Below, in pieces: positions 1 to 7,793 of a stretch of 64,000 nucleotides of DNA. Source of the DNA: Acinetobacter sp. TGL-Y2. Its GTDB lineage: Bacteria; Pseudomonadota; Gammaproteobacteria; Pseudomonadales; Moraxellaceae. The first letter of the stretch is position 1. Each line of letters begins with the position of its first letter. The DNA lies in the NCBI RefSeq assembly GCF_001612555.1, contig NZ_CP015110.1, positions 1,550,001 to 1,614,000 of the forward strand. The letters run 5' to 3'. The notes below the pieces were generated by a model. It made no database searches. It saw only the letters and a list, made by a program, of their open reading frames with translations, and was not told where the DNA came from. A program made the position numbers and the translations under genes.

Positions 1-404
1 TGAACGGTTTGCTTGGCTATTTGACCATTTTCATACTTTAAATAATGTTGGGTCAGCGTTTGATTCATGGAGGTGTAGACATTGAGGTCTTCAATGCGCA
101 CATTGAACTGTTGTTTAAAACATACCAAGCTTTTACATTGTTGAGTTTGGCCTAACCAGAGCTGATGCGTGTCATCAATTAGACGTAAAGGCGCATCCGT
201 CACCAGATAGGTCGTCAGCAGTTGTTCATTTAAATCTTGGCGTAAGTCTTTAAGCGTGTCTACACAGAATTTTGAGTGATCAATTTTGGAGTCTGCACGG
301 TCACAACGCAAAGGCTGCGCTTGAGCCAGACTACTTCCACAGAGTCCTAAAAATAGTATAGACACTATTGTTTTAATCGGATTCGATACATTTTTCAACA
401 ACAT
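1..404 (-). CDS. Secreted protein of unknown function, C-terminus missing
   Basis: This reading frame was found by translating the minus strand from an ATG at 404-402. It stays open for 134 codons and runs off the window edge, so the C-terminus is not visible. The first 29 or so residues form a typical signal peptide: a basic start, a hydrophobic stretch and an A-Q-A type end. The mature part has several cysteines (CDR, FCVD, QQCKSLVCF), which suggests a disulfide-bonded periplasmic protein. I recognise no family. It is divergent from ispF, and the two share about 100 bp of upstream DNA. Confidence 0.7.
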   Translation of the reverse strand, partial: MLLKNVSNPIKTIVSILFLGLCGSSLAQAQPLRCDRADSKIDHSKFCVDTLKDLRQDLNEQLLTTYLVTDAPLRLIDDTHQLWLGQTQQCKSLVCFKQQFNVRIEDLNVYTSMNQTLTQHYLKYENGQIAKQTV

Positions 405-505
405 GATCGCTTATACTTTTACAATGTTTGCCTCGCTACTATAGCGAACTCGAAACCTTGATTACAAGATTTCAATTTTAAAATCTGCATTAAAAGGAGC
501 TGAAC

Positions 506-991
506 GTGATTGTACCCATTCGAATAGGTCAAGGAATTGATGTACATGCATTTGAGGGAGGAAGTTTCGTTACTTTGGCGGGTATTCAGATTCCACATAC
601 ACAGGGTTTAAAAGCGCATTCTGATGGTGATGTGGTTTTACATGCTTTGAGTGATGCTTTATTGGGTGCGCTGGCATTGGGAGATATTGGGCAGCATTTC
701 CCAGATACGGATGAAAATTTTAAAGGCGCAGACAGTCGTGTGTTGTTAAAGCATGTCTACCAGTTGGTTATGGATCGAGGTTATCACTTAGCGAATGCTG
801 ATATCACGGTGGCTTGTGAACGACCAAAACTGGCGAAGCATAATTTGGCCATGCGTCAAAGCATTGCAGATGTTCTAGAGGTTGATGTCAATCAAATCAG
901 TATTAAAGCGACCACGACAGAGACACTCGGCTTTACAGGGCGTCAAGAAGGGATTCTTGCGACTGCGAGCGTTCTGGTTACACATCATTAA
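506..991 (+). CDS. ispF: 2-C-methyl-D-erythritol 2,4-cyclodiphosphate synthase
   Basis: IspF converts CDP-ME 2-phosphate to the cyclodiphosphate MEcPP, with release of CMP, in the MEP isoprenoid pathway of the cytosol. The 161-residue length is usual. The metal ligands are in the GIDVHAF motif (Asp12, His14) near the N-terminus, followed by the [11 protein letters not shown] segment. The C-terminal [16 protein letters not shown] signature is intact. Translation starts at GTG 506, preceded by a good Shine-Dalgarno sequence (AAGGAG, about 494-499). The usual partner ispD is not visible here, so the gene appears to stand alone. Confidence 0.97.
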   Translation: MIVPIRIGQGIDVHAFEGGSFVTLAGIQIPHTQGLKAHSDGDVVLHALSDALLGALALGDIGQHFPDTDENFKGADSRVLLKHVYQLVMDRGYHLANADITVACERPKLAKHNLAMRQSIADVLEVDVNQISIKATTTETLGFTGRQEGILATASVLVTHH

Positions 992-1040
992 ATAAGAATT
1001 CAAAATGATTCTCGTTGAGACGAGAGCAATTGGAGGGCAA

Positions 1041-1063
1041 AAAGCCAGTGAAACTCACTGGCT
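1041..1063 (-). terminator. Rho-independent terminator of the phosphatase-like gene
   Basis: A perfect stem of AGCCAGTGA with its complement closes on a 3-base loop. On the minus strand it is followed by five T residues. It lies just downstream of the minus-strand gene ending at 1087 and separates it from convergent ispF. Confidence 0.7.
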
Positions 1064-1086
1064 AAGTCGCTAAATAATGTAAATAG

Positions 1087-1611
1087 TTAGGAATATTGAT
1101 CTGCATTCATTAAGGATTGTTGTAAATCTTGGGTTGATTTTCGACCTTGAAGTTGTAGAGCTACCGCGTGAATTAAACCTGTCCATGTTTCATTGGGTTC
1201 CCAAACCTCATGCATCAGTTCTTGTGCAGTCGGCATATCCATATCCATAAAATATTGGCGATATAAATACATCAGGCTACTACATTGATTGTTTTTAGAG
1301 CAGTGAATCCAAACCATTTTATGTTGAACCAAATGATCAATCAGATCTAAAACAAATAAACACTGCTCATCCGTGGGCATATCCCAGTGAATCGGAACTT
1401 GAATATAGTTCAATCCCAGTTCAGCGCAAATGCGATCTTCATTGTCCAAGTGTGGCTCTGCATCTGTAAATGCAAGGTTAATCACCGTGTCTACGCCATA
1501 CTCTTTGATTTGTTTAAGCTGTTCAGCGGTCGGTTGTCCAGAGCTGAACAAATGGTCATGAACAAATTGAAAATAAGGAACATGACTTAATTCTGATTCA
1601 AGGTGATTCAT
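1087..1611 (-). CDS. Protein tyrosine/dual-specificity phosphatase-fold protein with altered active site
   Basis: The protein resembles the small bacterial 'protein tyrosine phosphatase family' proteins: a SGQPTAEQ segment early, a VINLAF strand, and a P-loop region at VWIHCSKNNQC followed by YLYRQ. In the relatives I recall, this loop has Cys followed four residues later by Arg (HCxxNxRVS). Here Cys104 is kept, but the Arg position holds Gln109. Catalysis may therefore be weak or absent. I chose ATG 1611 over the upstream ATG at 1644 because the longer start would begin inside the terminator hairpin of the preceding gene. Substrate is unknown. Confidence 0.75.
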   Translation of the reverse strand: MNHLESELSHVPYFQFVHDHLFSSGQPTAEQLKQIKEYGVDTVINLAFTDAEPHLDNEDRICAELGLNYIQVPIHWDMPTDEQCLFVLDLIDHLVQHKMVWIHCSKNNQCSSLMYLYRQYFMDMDMPTAQELMHEVWEPNETWTGLIHAVALQLQGRKSTQDLQQSLMNADQYS

Positions 1612-1626
1612 AAATTGTCTTCTACA

Positions 1627-1653
1627 TAAAAAACGCCATCTCAAAGATGGCGT
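1627..1653 (-). terminator. Rho-independent terminator of the DAHP synthase gene
   Basis: A stem of AACGCCATCT with its complement AGATGGCGTT and a tiny loop sits at 1632-1653. On the minus strand it is followed by a run of T. It lies immediately after the aroG-like stop codon. Confidence 0.8.
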
Positions 1654-1664
1654 TGATCATTCAA

Positions 1665-2756
1665 TTATCGATTTGGCAGCACATCTTTTAAGGCTGCATC
1701 CATCTCTAGCAGCACTTTCTCTGTGGTTTCCCAATCAATACAACCATCCGTTACAGACTTACCATACTCTAAATCGCAAAGATTTTCAGGAATATCTTGG
1801 CGTCCGCCTTTTAAGTGGCTCTCCACCATAATACCGACAATGGATTTATTGCCATCTAGAATTTGTTCAGTGATGTTTTTCAGTACAAGCGGTTGTAAAT
1901 ACGGGTCTTTATTCGAGTTCGCATGACTTGCGTCAATCATGATCTTGGTGCTGACTTTAGCTTTTGCCAATGCATTTTCAGCATCAACAACTGAGCCTGC
2001 ATCGTAATTCGGTTTACCATTTCCACCCCGTAAAACCACGTGAGCATAGGGGTTGCCTTTGGTGCGAATCACAGACACTTGACCTTGATCATTTAAACCA
2101 AGGAAGCTATGACCGTGTTTTACAGATTGCATCGCATTGGTTGCAACGGTTAAACCGCCATCTGTACCATTTTTAAAGCCGACAGGAGACGATAAACCAG
2201 AGGACATTTCACGGTGAGTTTGGCTTTCTGTAGTTCGTGCGCCAATGGCTGACCATGAAATGAGATCTTGATAATACTGCGGTGAGTTCGGATCAAGTGC
2301 TTCAGTTGCACACGGCAGACCTTTCTCATTCAATTCGAGCAAAAGTTTACGACCTAAACGCAGACCTTTTTCGATATTAAATGAATCGTTCATGTCTGGA
2401 TCATTGATCAGACCTTTCCAACCCACAGTCGTACGGGGTTTCTCAAAATACACACGCATAATAATATATAAGGTGTCTTTGACTTTTTCTGCTAATACTT
2501 TAAGACGGTCAGCGTAATCATGCGCTGCTGCGACGTCATGAATGGAACACGGTCCAATGACCACAAACAAGCGTTTATCTTGACCATCTAAAATTTGACG
2601 AACAGTTTCACGACCATTCAGCACAGTTTGATATGCTTTTTCATTGAGCGGAAGTTCTGCTTTAAGTTGAGCAGGTGTCACAAGAGGTTGAAAACTTTGA
2701 ACATTCACATCGTTGATATCTGATTGTGTAATGGTATTAGACTGTAGTGTATTCAT
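1665..2756 (-). CDS. aroG: Class I 3-deoxy-7-phosphoheptulonate (DAHP) synthase
   Basis: This enzyme condenses phosphoenolpyruvate with erythrose 4-phosphate in the first step of the shikimate pathway. Class I AroF/G/H landmarks are present: VVIGPCSIHD, MRVYFEKPRTTVGWKG, the SAIGARTTESQTHRE segment, GFKNGTDG, and the C-terminal DASHANSNK and GIMVESHL motifs. I use the ATG at 2756, giving 363 residues, close to the family's usual 350. An ATG at 2783 would add nine unlikely residues (MYLLIPVTA). Neither start has a strong ribosome-binding site. The isozyme type (Phe, Tyr or Trp sensitive) cannot be decided by eye, so the symbol is used for the family. Confidence 0.93.
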   Translation of the reverse strand: MNTLQSNTITQSDINDVNVQSFQPLVTPAQLKAELPLNEKAYQTVLNGRETVRQILDGQDKRLFVVIGPCSIHDVAAAHDYADRLKVLAEKVKDTLYIIMRVYFEKPRTTVGWKGLINDPDMNDSFNIEKGLRLGRKLLLELNEKGLPCATEALDPNSPQYYQDLISWSAIGARTTESQTHREMSSGLSSPVGFKNGTDGGLTVATNAMQSVKHGHSFLGLNDQGQVSVIRTKGNPYAHVVLRGGNGKPNYDAGSVVDAENALAKAKVSTKIMIDASHANSNKDPYLQPLVLKNITEQILDGNKSIVGIMVESHLKGGRQDIPENLCDLEYGKSVTDGCIDWETTEKVLLEMDAALKDVLPNR

Positions 2757-2882
2757 TGCCGTCACTGGTATTAGAAGATACATAAATATTGTTAGTTGCT
2801 TGAATATAACACGTTTTAATCAATGTGCTGCTATATAAAACACCAATTAAGACGTGAATCACGCTGTGCGTAACTCAATCAA

Positions 2883-3767
2883 TTAACCCACTTGTTGAAT
2901 TTGTGCAGTGCTGATCATCGTAACTTGTTCAGGGGCTTGCACAGGTTTTGATTTGACTGGGTTTAACATAAAGTTGATCCCAATGGCAAATAAGGTAATG
3001 CCCAAAATTTTACGGATGATCCGTTCGGGCAGGTGTGAGCTGAGCAAAGTACCGATGATGATTGCAGGAATAGAGCCGATTAATAACCACATCAGAAGAT
3101 TAAAGTCGACATTGCCTGAATTCATATGCCCAATGCCTGCAACCAAGGTTAACAGCACGGCATGCACTACATCTGAACCGATAATGCGAATCATAGGTAA
3201 ATTGGGAAACATGATAATGAGCGCCATAATACCAAATGCGCCAGCACCCACAGAGGATAAGGTTACAAAAACTCCGAGAATCACACCCATAATTAGAATG
3301 TAAAAACGTTTGTCTTTAAAGCGTTGTCGTTCTTGTTCTATTTCTTGAGGTTCAAGCTTTTTACCAAATTTGCTAAAGAAGCGTTCCACTTGAGTGCGAA
3401 AGACAATAGACACCCCAGTCAAGGTCAGCATAAAGCCCAATACCATCGTCAGGATAGCTTTATAGTGCGTCGACTGGCTTAAATAGTTGTCCAATACCCA
3501 AGTCGTGGCAAGCGATGCTGGAATACTACCGAGCGCAAGCCAAAGCACAATAGGCCAAACAATATTGAGTTTTTTTGCATGCACGAATGAACCACAGAAT
3601 TTTGAAATTGCGGCATAAAGCAGATCTGTACCAATGGCGATGTGAGGTTCAATTTTGAATAACCCAATGAGAATCGGCGTCATCAAAGAACCACCGCCAA
3701 CCCCTGTCACGCCGACACAGAAGCCTACCAAAACGCCTGCCAATATATACTCTACGGAACCCAACAT
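2883..3767 (-). CDS. TSUP-family (TauE/SafE-like) membrane permease
   Basis: The 294-residue protein is highly hydrophobic, with about eight membrane segments in two halves. Each half has the glycine-rich TSUP signature: VGFCVGVTGVGGGSLMTPIL near the N-terminus and TLSSVGAGAFGIMALIIMFP in the middle. TSUP proteins export or import small sulfur-containing or organic anions across the inner membrane. The substrate is not apparent from sequence or context. The gene stands alone. Confidence 0.88.
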   Translation of the reverse strand: MLGSVEYILAGVLVGFCVGVTGVGGGSLMTPILIGLFKIEPHIAIGTDLLYAAISKFCGSFVHAKKLNIVWPIVLWLALGSIPASLATTWVLDNYLSQSTHYKAILTMVLGFMLTLTGVSIVFRTQVERFFSKFGKKLEPQEIEQERQRFKDKRFYILIMGVILGVFVTLSSVGAGAFGIMALIIMFPNLPMIRIIGSDVVHAVLLTLVAGIGHMNSGNVDFNLLMWLLIGSIPAIIIGTLLSSHLPERIIRKILGITLFAIGINFMLNPVKSKPVQAPEQVTMISTAQIQQVG

Positions 3768-4117
3768 AACAAATGCAACATATCAAAAATCCCGCATATC
3801 TTAGGGTTTTTTCATATATAGAGTTGTATTGATAATTGATTTACTTATTCGAAAAAAAGCTAAAGCACCTCAGATTTTTATTAGAAAACAAACTGATGAA
3901 ATTTTATAAATTTAGCTTTTAACTATCATAGCATCAGAATGTTTAGCCTAAATGACCCTGAAAAATACCTAGATATGTATCACTTCAATAACGGGCTTGA
4001 AGTCCACACATGTTGAAGCGTCATTGAATCCTGAGGCGTATGGATGCTCACATTGATCAGCAGCATGAATGGATGATTATGTTATGCTAAGGGCGCTGAA
4101 TCTGAAGGAACAATGTC
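3768..4117. other. Intergenic region upstream of lpxB and the TSUP gene
   Basis: This 350-bp AT-rich region lies between two divergent genes and must hold both promoters. I see no convincing ORF; a 17-codon ATG frame near 4041 lacks a ribosome-binding site. The last 20 bases contain the lpxB ribosome-binding site (AAGGAA) and an out-of-frame ATG at 4113. Confidence 0.6.
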
Positions 4118-5290
4118 TTGCAAAATCGAAAGCTTAAAATAGGAATAGTGGTGGGTGAGGTATCTGGGGATACTTTGGGTGCTAAACTGATTCGACGTTT
4201 TCGCGAGCAGGGTATAGATGCAGAGTTTGAAGGTATTGGTGGTCCTCAAATGATTGCAGAAGGCTTTAAAAGCTATTACCCGATGGAGATTTTATCGGTG
4301 ATGGGGATTGTTGAAGTCTTAAAAGATATTAAGAAATTATTCGCAGTTCGGGATGGCTTAGTAGAAACATGGACACACAGCCCAGTTGATATTTTTATAG
4401 GTATTGACGCGCCTGATTTTAATTTACGCCTCTCTAAAACTATCAAACAGAAAAATCTACCGATTAAAACGGTGCAGTATGTCAGTCCTTCGGTCTGGGC
4501 ATGGCGTCAAGGACGTGTGCATGGCATTAAGGCCACTATTGATCTGGTCTTGTGTTTATTTCCTTTTGAAAAATCATTTTTTGAAAAATTTGCAGTAAAA
4601 GCGGCATTTGTAGGACACCCGTTGGCCAATCAATTGCCCTTAGTCAATCCAATTCAAGCTGCCAAGCAGGCTTTAGGTTTAGCGGTTGATCAAAAGCATA
4701 TTGCACTACTGCCAGGTAGTCGCCGTGGGGAAATTGAAAAATTAGCACCCTTGGTGTTAGATGCAGCACAGTTAATTCTGCAAAAACATCCAGATTATGA
4801 GTTTTTAATCCCCGCGATTAATGATGCGCGTAAGCAGCAAATCGAAGCGATATTGATTACTTATCCTGAGCAGCTGCGTTCAAAAATAACATTATTAGAA
4901 AATACAGGGACTGAATCCAAAATTGGTCGCATGGTCATGGACGCGAGTGATATTGTGGCTTTGGCATCAGGCACAGCCACATTAGAAGCCGCGCTGTTGC
5001 ATCGACCGATGGTGACCTTTTATAAATTGAATTGGTTGACCTACCAGATTGTGAAATGGCTGATTAAAATTCCGTATTATTCATTGCCTAATATTATTGC
5101 GGGTAAACGAGTGATTGCTGAGCTGATTCAGCATGACGCAACGCCTGAGAAACTTGCACTGGAAATTGAAAAATTGATGAATATTGAACATTCAAAAATT
5201 CAGTCGATGCAGTTGCTCACCATGCATAAGCATTTACTATCAGATCACAGTGAAGATCCCGTAGAAGCGATTTTAGGTCTGGTCAAGTAA
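4118..5290 (+). CDS. lpxB: Lipid-A-disaccharide synthase
   Basis: LpxB joins UDP-2,3-diacylglucosamine and lipid X into the lipid A disaccharide at the inner membrane. The glycosyltransferase 19 hallmarks are present: GIVVGEVSGDTLGA at the N-terminus, GIGGPQM, DAPDFNLRL, YVSPSVWAWRQGR, LLPGSRRGEI, and ASGTATLEAAL in the donor-binding half. The 390-residue length is normal. The only start giving a full N-terminus is TTG 4118, 8 bases after AGGAA. An ATG at 4113 uses the same ribosome-binding site but reads a 9-codon frame that stops at once. The gene is isolated from the usual lpxD-fabZ-lpxA cluster. Confidence 0.96.
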   Translation: MQNRKLKIGIVVGEVSGDTLGAKLIRRFREQGIDAEFEGIGGPQMIAEGFKSYYPMEILSVMGIVEVLKDIKKLFAVRDGLVETWTHSPVDIFIGIDAPDFNLRLSKTIKQKNLPIKTVQYVSPSVWAWRQGRVHGIKATIDLVLCLFPFEKSFFEKFAVKAAFVGHPLANQLPLVNPIQAAKQALGLAVDQKHIALLPGSRRGEIEKLAPLVLDAAQLILQKHPDYEFLIPAINDARKQQIEAILITYPEQLRSKITLLENTGTESKIGRMVMDASDIVALASGTATLEAALLHRPMVTFYKLNWLTYQIVKWLIKIPYYSLPNIIAGKRVIAELIQHDATPEKLALEIEKLMNIEHSKIQSMQLLTMHKHLLSDHSEDPVEAILGLVK

Positions 5291-5303
5291 CCAGAGTTTA
5301 AAC

Positions 5304-5330
5304 AAAGCCTCAATAAGTGAGGCTTTTTTT
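5304..5330 (+). terminator. Rho-independent terminator of lpxB
   Basis: A stem of AAAGCCTCA pairs with TGAGGCTTT across a 5-base loop and is followed by a T run. It lies 14 bases after the lpxB stop codon. Confidence 0.85.
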
Positions 5331-5350
5331 GATGGAACTTTTAATAGTGC

Positions 5351-6223
5351 TTACTCTGCGCGAACTTTCAGCTCATAGCCTGTATATTTACGAATATTGA
5401 TCACGCCTGTATCCATGAGCAGATATTGACCTTTAATCCCTTGCAATTTGCCGCGAATGATTGGGGTTTTGTCTAAATTATGCGAAATAATTTTTTCTGG
5501 ATAATGATCGACCGGATACACAAATTCACGTGGTAATTCATTTTCCAAAATTTCAACATTTTCGTTAAAGTCCAAGCTCATACTGAACTCATCACGAATC
5601 ATTTCAATTTGAGGCTCAAACTCATCGAGTAAACTGTCTCGGATTTGAATTAAGTCGATGGGATCAGATTCACCTTTGAGCAATTTACGCCAATTGGTTT
5701 TATCCGCAACTTGCGCGCCAAACATGACTTCAAGCTGCCCTGATAAACGACGTGAACCGACTTTCATAATGGGCAGTGCTTGCGTTGCACCTTGATCTAG
5801 CCAGCGCGTTGGCATTTGCCCTAAACGGGTAATCCCAACTTTAAGCGCACTCGAATTGGCCAAATAAACAATATGCGGCTGAAAACACACTTCTTGCGCA
5901 AAACGCTCTTCACGGCATGTGCCCAAGTGGTAATGGCAAGTTTCAGGCTTCATAATACACATATCGCAAGATGCTTTGGTCTTCATGCATTTAAAACAAT
6001 GTCCTTGCGAATAGGACTTCGGCGTTTTTGCCCCACATGAAACACAAAATATTTTGCCTGTCCATTCGAGTTCAATTTCTTGACCCAAATGAAAAGGCAG
6101 GTTAATTTCAGCGCGATCTAAGATAAATTTATATTCAACATTTGCCTTGTGTATTTGCTGTTCGGTTACACTGAGGTGACTAAGACCTGCATGCATTTTG
6201 TGGCAAATGCCTTGTAGTTCCAT
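5351..6223 (-). CDS. DUF2797 zinc-ribbon protein
   Basis: The 290-residue protein carries several Cys pairs between about residues 60 and 115 (FCVSCG, CFKCM, CDMCIM), followed by the conserved HYHLGTCREE and VYLANSSALKVGITR segments typical of DUF2797. The VGITR/W region resembles a GIY-YIG-like fold with a probable metal-binding N-terminus, but function in this family is unknown to me. It is convergent with lpxB and divergent from the next gene, with only 32 bases between the two start codons. Confidence 0.8.
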   Translation of the reverse strand: MELQGICHKMHAGLSHLSVTEQQIHKANVEYKFILDRAEINLPFHLGQEIELEWTGKIFCVSCGAKTPKSYSQGHCFKCMKTKASCDMCIMKPETCHYHLGTCREERFAQEVCFQPHIVYLANSSALKVGITRLGQMPTRWLDQGATQALPIMKVGSRRLSGQLEVMFGAQVADKTNWRKLLKGESDPIDLIQIRDSLLDEFEPQIEMIRDEFSMSLDFNENVEILENELPREFVYPVDHYPEKIISHNLDKTPIIRGKLQGIKGQYLLMDTGVINIRKYTGYELKVRAE

Positions 6224-6255
6224 GTTTCAATTCTCTCTTTATAAAGGTGCAGTAC

Positions 6256-6723
6256 ATGGCTGAGAAAAATGTCATCACGTCGATGCTCGACGATTTATCT
6301 AAACAACAGCCGATCTCTACTGCATTGTGTCTGGGGCAAAACTTCAGCCTAGACCAGTATCAAACGATTCAATGGACACATTTTAACGTAACTGAATTTT
6401 TAATTCTCCCTTTTACACAAAGATATGACTTAGCTGTTGTCCTCTTCAATACAGAATCACTTAAAGCATTAAGTTCACCTCAAAAAACCCAAATTTTGGT
6501 TAAGCTTCGTGACTTATGGGCAAAGCGGATTGTGGTGCTGGCTTCTGTTGAAGATTCACAGTTACTGCGTAGTCTTGGATTTACGCAATTAATTGAACAT
6601 AGTTCAGCGGATATAAATTTAGCTTTTTGGCAATTTAATATTTTGACCTATAAGCATGTGCCAGATTGGTTTAATTCGAAATTTTGGGCCAATCCAGAGC
6701 ACTGGAACAAATTCCGTTGGTAA
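6256..6723 (+). CDS. Conserved hypothetical protein, possibly DUF6231
   Basis: A cytosolic protein of about 155 residues with no membrane segment or signal peptide. Alternating hydrophobic strands (DLAVVLFN, RIVVLASV) give an impression of a Rossmann-like or methyltransferase-like core, but I see no clear cofactor motif. ATG 6256 is chosen over GTG 6247 because the AAAGG at 6243-6247 is correctly spaced for it. The C-terminus is Trp- and Asn-rich. The DUF assignment is from memory and tentative. Confidence 0.7.
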   Translation: MAEKNVITSMLDDLSKQQPISTALCLGQNFSLDQYQTIQWTHFNVTEFLILPFTQRYDLAVVLFNTESLKALSSPQKTQILVKLRDLWAKRIVVLASVEDSQLLRSLGFTQLIEHSSADINLAFWQFNILTYKHVPDWFNSKFWANPEHWNKFRW

Positions 6724-6832
6724 AATGGTCTTGAGTCATTTAACATCATTAAAATTACAACAATTATCTTTCATATATTATTTATAAAGAATTGTATGAT
6801 CAGCTTGAACATTAACTCTTGAGGTCAACATT

Positions 6833-7474
6833 ATGACAAATTTAAGCAATATCGTAGAAATATTGGCAAAACAAGCTTTAGGTGGCAGTCAACAAAACGG
6901 TCAACAATCTCAGCAAGGCGGTCTAGGTGGAATCTTAGGTTCTGTACTGGGCGGTTTGGGCGGTCAGCAGCAAAACCCACAACAAAGTGATCAGCAGCAA
7001 AACCAGCAACAAGGTGGTTTAGGCGGAATCCTAGGTTCAGTACTCGGTGGTTTAACAGGAGGTCAAGCCCAAAATTCAGCACCAAAAGCAGGCGGTTTTA
7101 ATGCACAATCCCTTTTGATTGCAGTTGTTCCTTTGGTCTTGGGGTGGATTCAAAAAAATGGCGGTTTACAAGGCGCGCTTGATCAACTTAAAGGTCAGGG
7201 CTTAAATAGTCAGGTGGATGATTGGGTGTCTACGGGTCCAGGTGCAAACGCAAACATTAACCCTCAAGCGGTTCAAAATTTATTTGATCAAAATGATGTC
7301 GCACAAGTAGCAGAAAAAGCACAAGTCCCAACGCAAGAGGTCTATGGCGCTATTTCTTCAGTACTTCCAGAAATTATTGATTCATTAACACCACAAGCTG
7401 GTGAAACTAACCAGCAAGAAGCCAATTCAGATATTCAAAATGTCATGAATTTGGTTTCAGGCTTTTTAAAATAA
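6833..7474 (+). CDS. DUF937/YidB-like protein with Gly-Gln-rich duplicated N-terminus
   Basis: The first 20 residues are followed by a low-complexity zone holding two near-identical glycine-rich units, GGLGGILGSVLGGL, separated by Gln/Asn-rich linkers (QQNPQQSDQQQNQQQ). The second half has the DUF937 core: a hydrophobic LLIAVVPLVLGWIQ segment, a short VDDWVSTGPGANANI motif, and a final amphipathic part. The repeats look like glycine-zipper segments that could pack in a membrane or oligomer. Function is unknown. The gene has its own terminator and stands alone. Confidence 0.8.
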   Translation: MTNLSNIVEILAKQALGGSQQNGQQSQQGGLGGILGSVLGGLGGQQQNPQQSDQQQNQQQGGLGGILGSVLGGLTGGQAQNSAPKAGGFNAQSLLIAVVPLVLGWIQKNGGLQGALDQLKGQGLNSQVDDWVSTGPGANANINPQAVQNLFDQNDVAQVAEKAQVPTQEVYGAISSVLPEIIDSLTPQAGETNQQEANSDIQNVMNLVSGFLK

Positions 7475-7507
7475 AGACTAAAGCCTACAAAGCATAACCC
7501 TAGAAAA

Positions 7508-7537
7508 AAACCAACTTGAATCGAGTTGGTTTTTTTA
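7508..7537 (+). terminator. Rho-independent terminator of the DUF937 gene
   Basis: AAACCAACT pairs with AGTTGGTTT around a 7-base loop and is followed by six or more T residues. Confidence 0.85.
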
Positions 7538-7793
7538 TAAAAAATAATCATAGTTTTGAATAGGTTGGGAGTCAGCTATTGTGAGTCGCCCATTGTAATG
7601 ATGAATTTCAGTGTGATTCTGCCATCCATTACAGAAGGATGTACTGAAACAGTTGAATACTCGATTACTTGTATTATCTAATCAGCTTTTTGGAATAAAA
7701 AATGATTATAGCGGTCTATTGCTGTGCTATTCATCAAGTTGCAACCTAGATCTTGGACAATGCAATAAAATAATTTGAATAGCGTGTCAGATC
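7538..7793. other. Intergenic region upstream of the nucleotidase gene
   Basis: These roughly 256 bp lie between a terminator and the nucleotidase start. They presumably contain its promoter. I see no ORF, repeat or recognisable operator. Confidence 0.5.

Noticed and set aside
1612-1644. Longer N-terminus of the phosphatase-fold protein
   Set aside because: The extension overlaps the aroG terminator hairpin and adds Arg/Cys-rich residues unlike the family.
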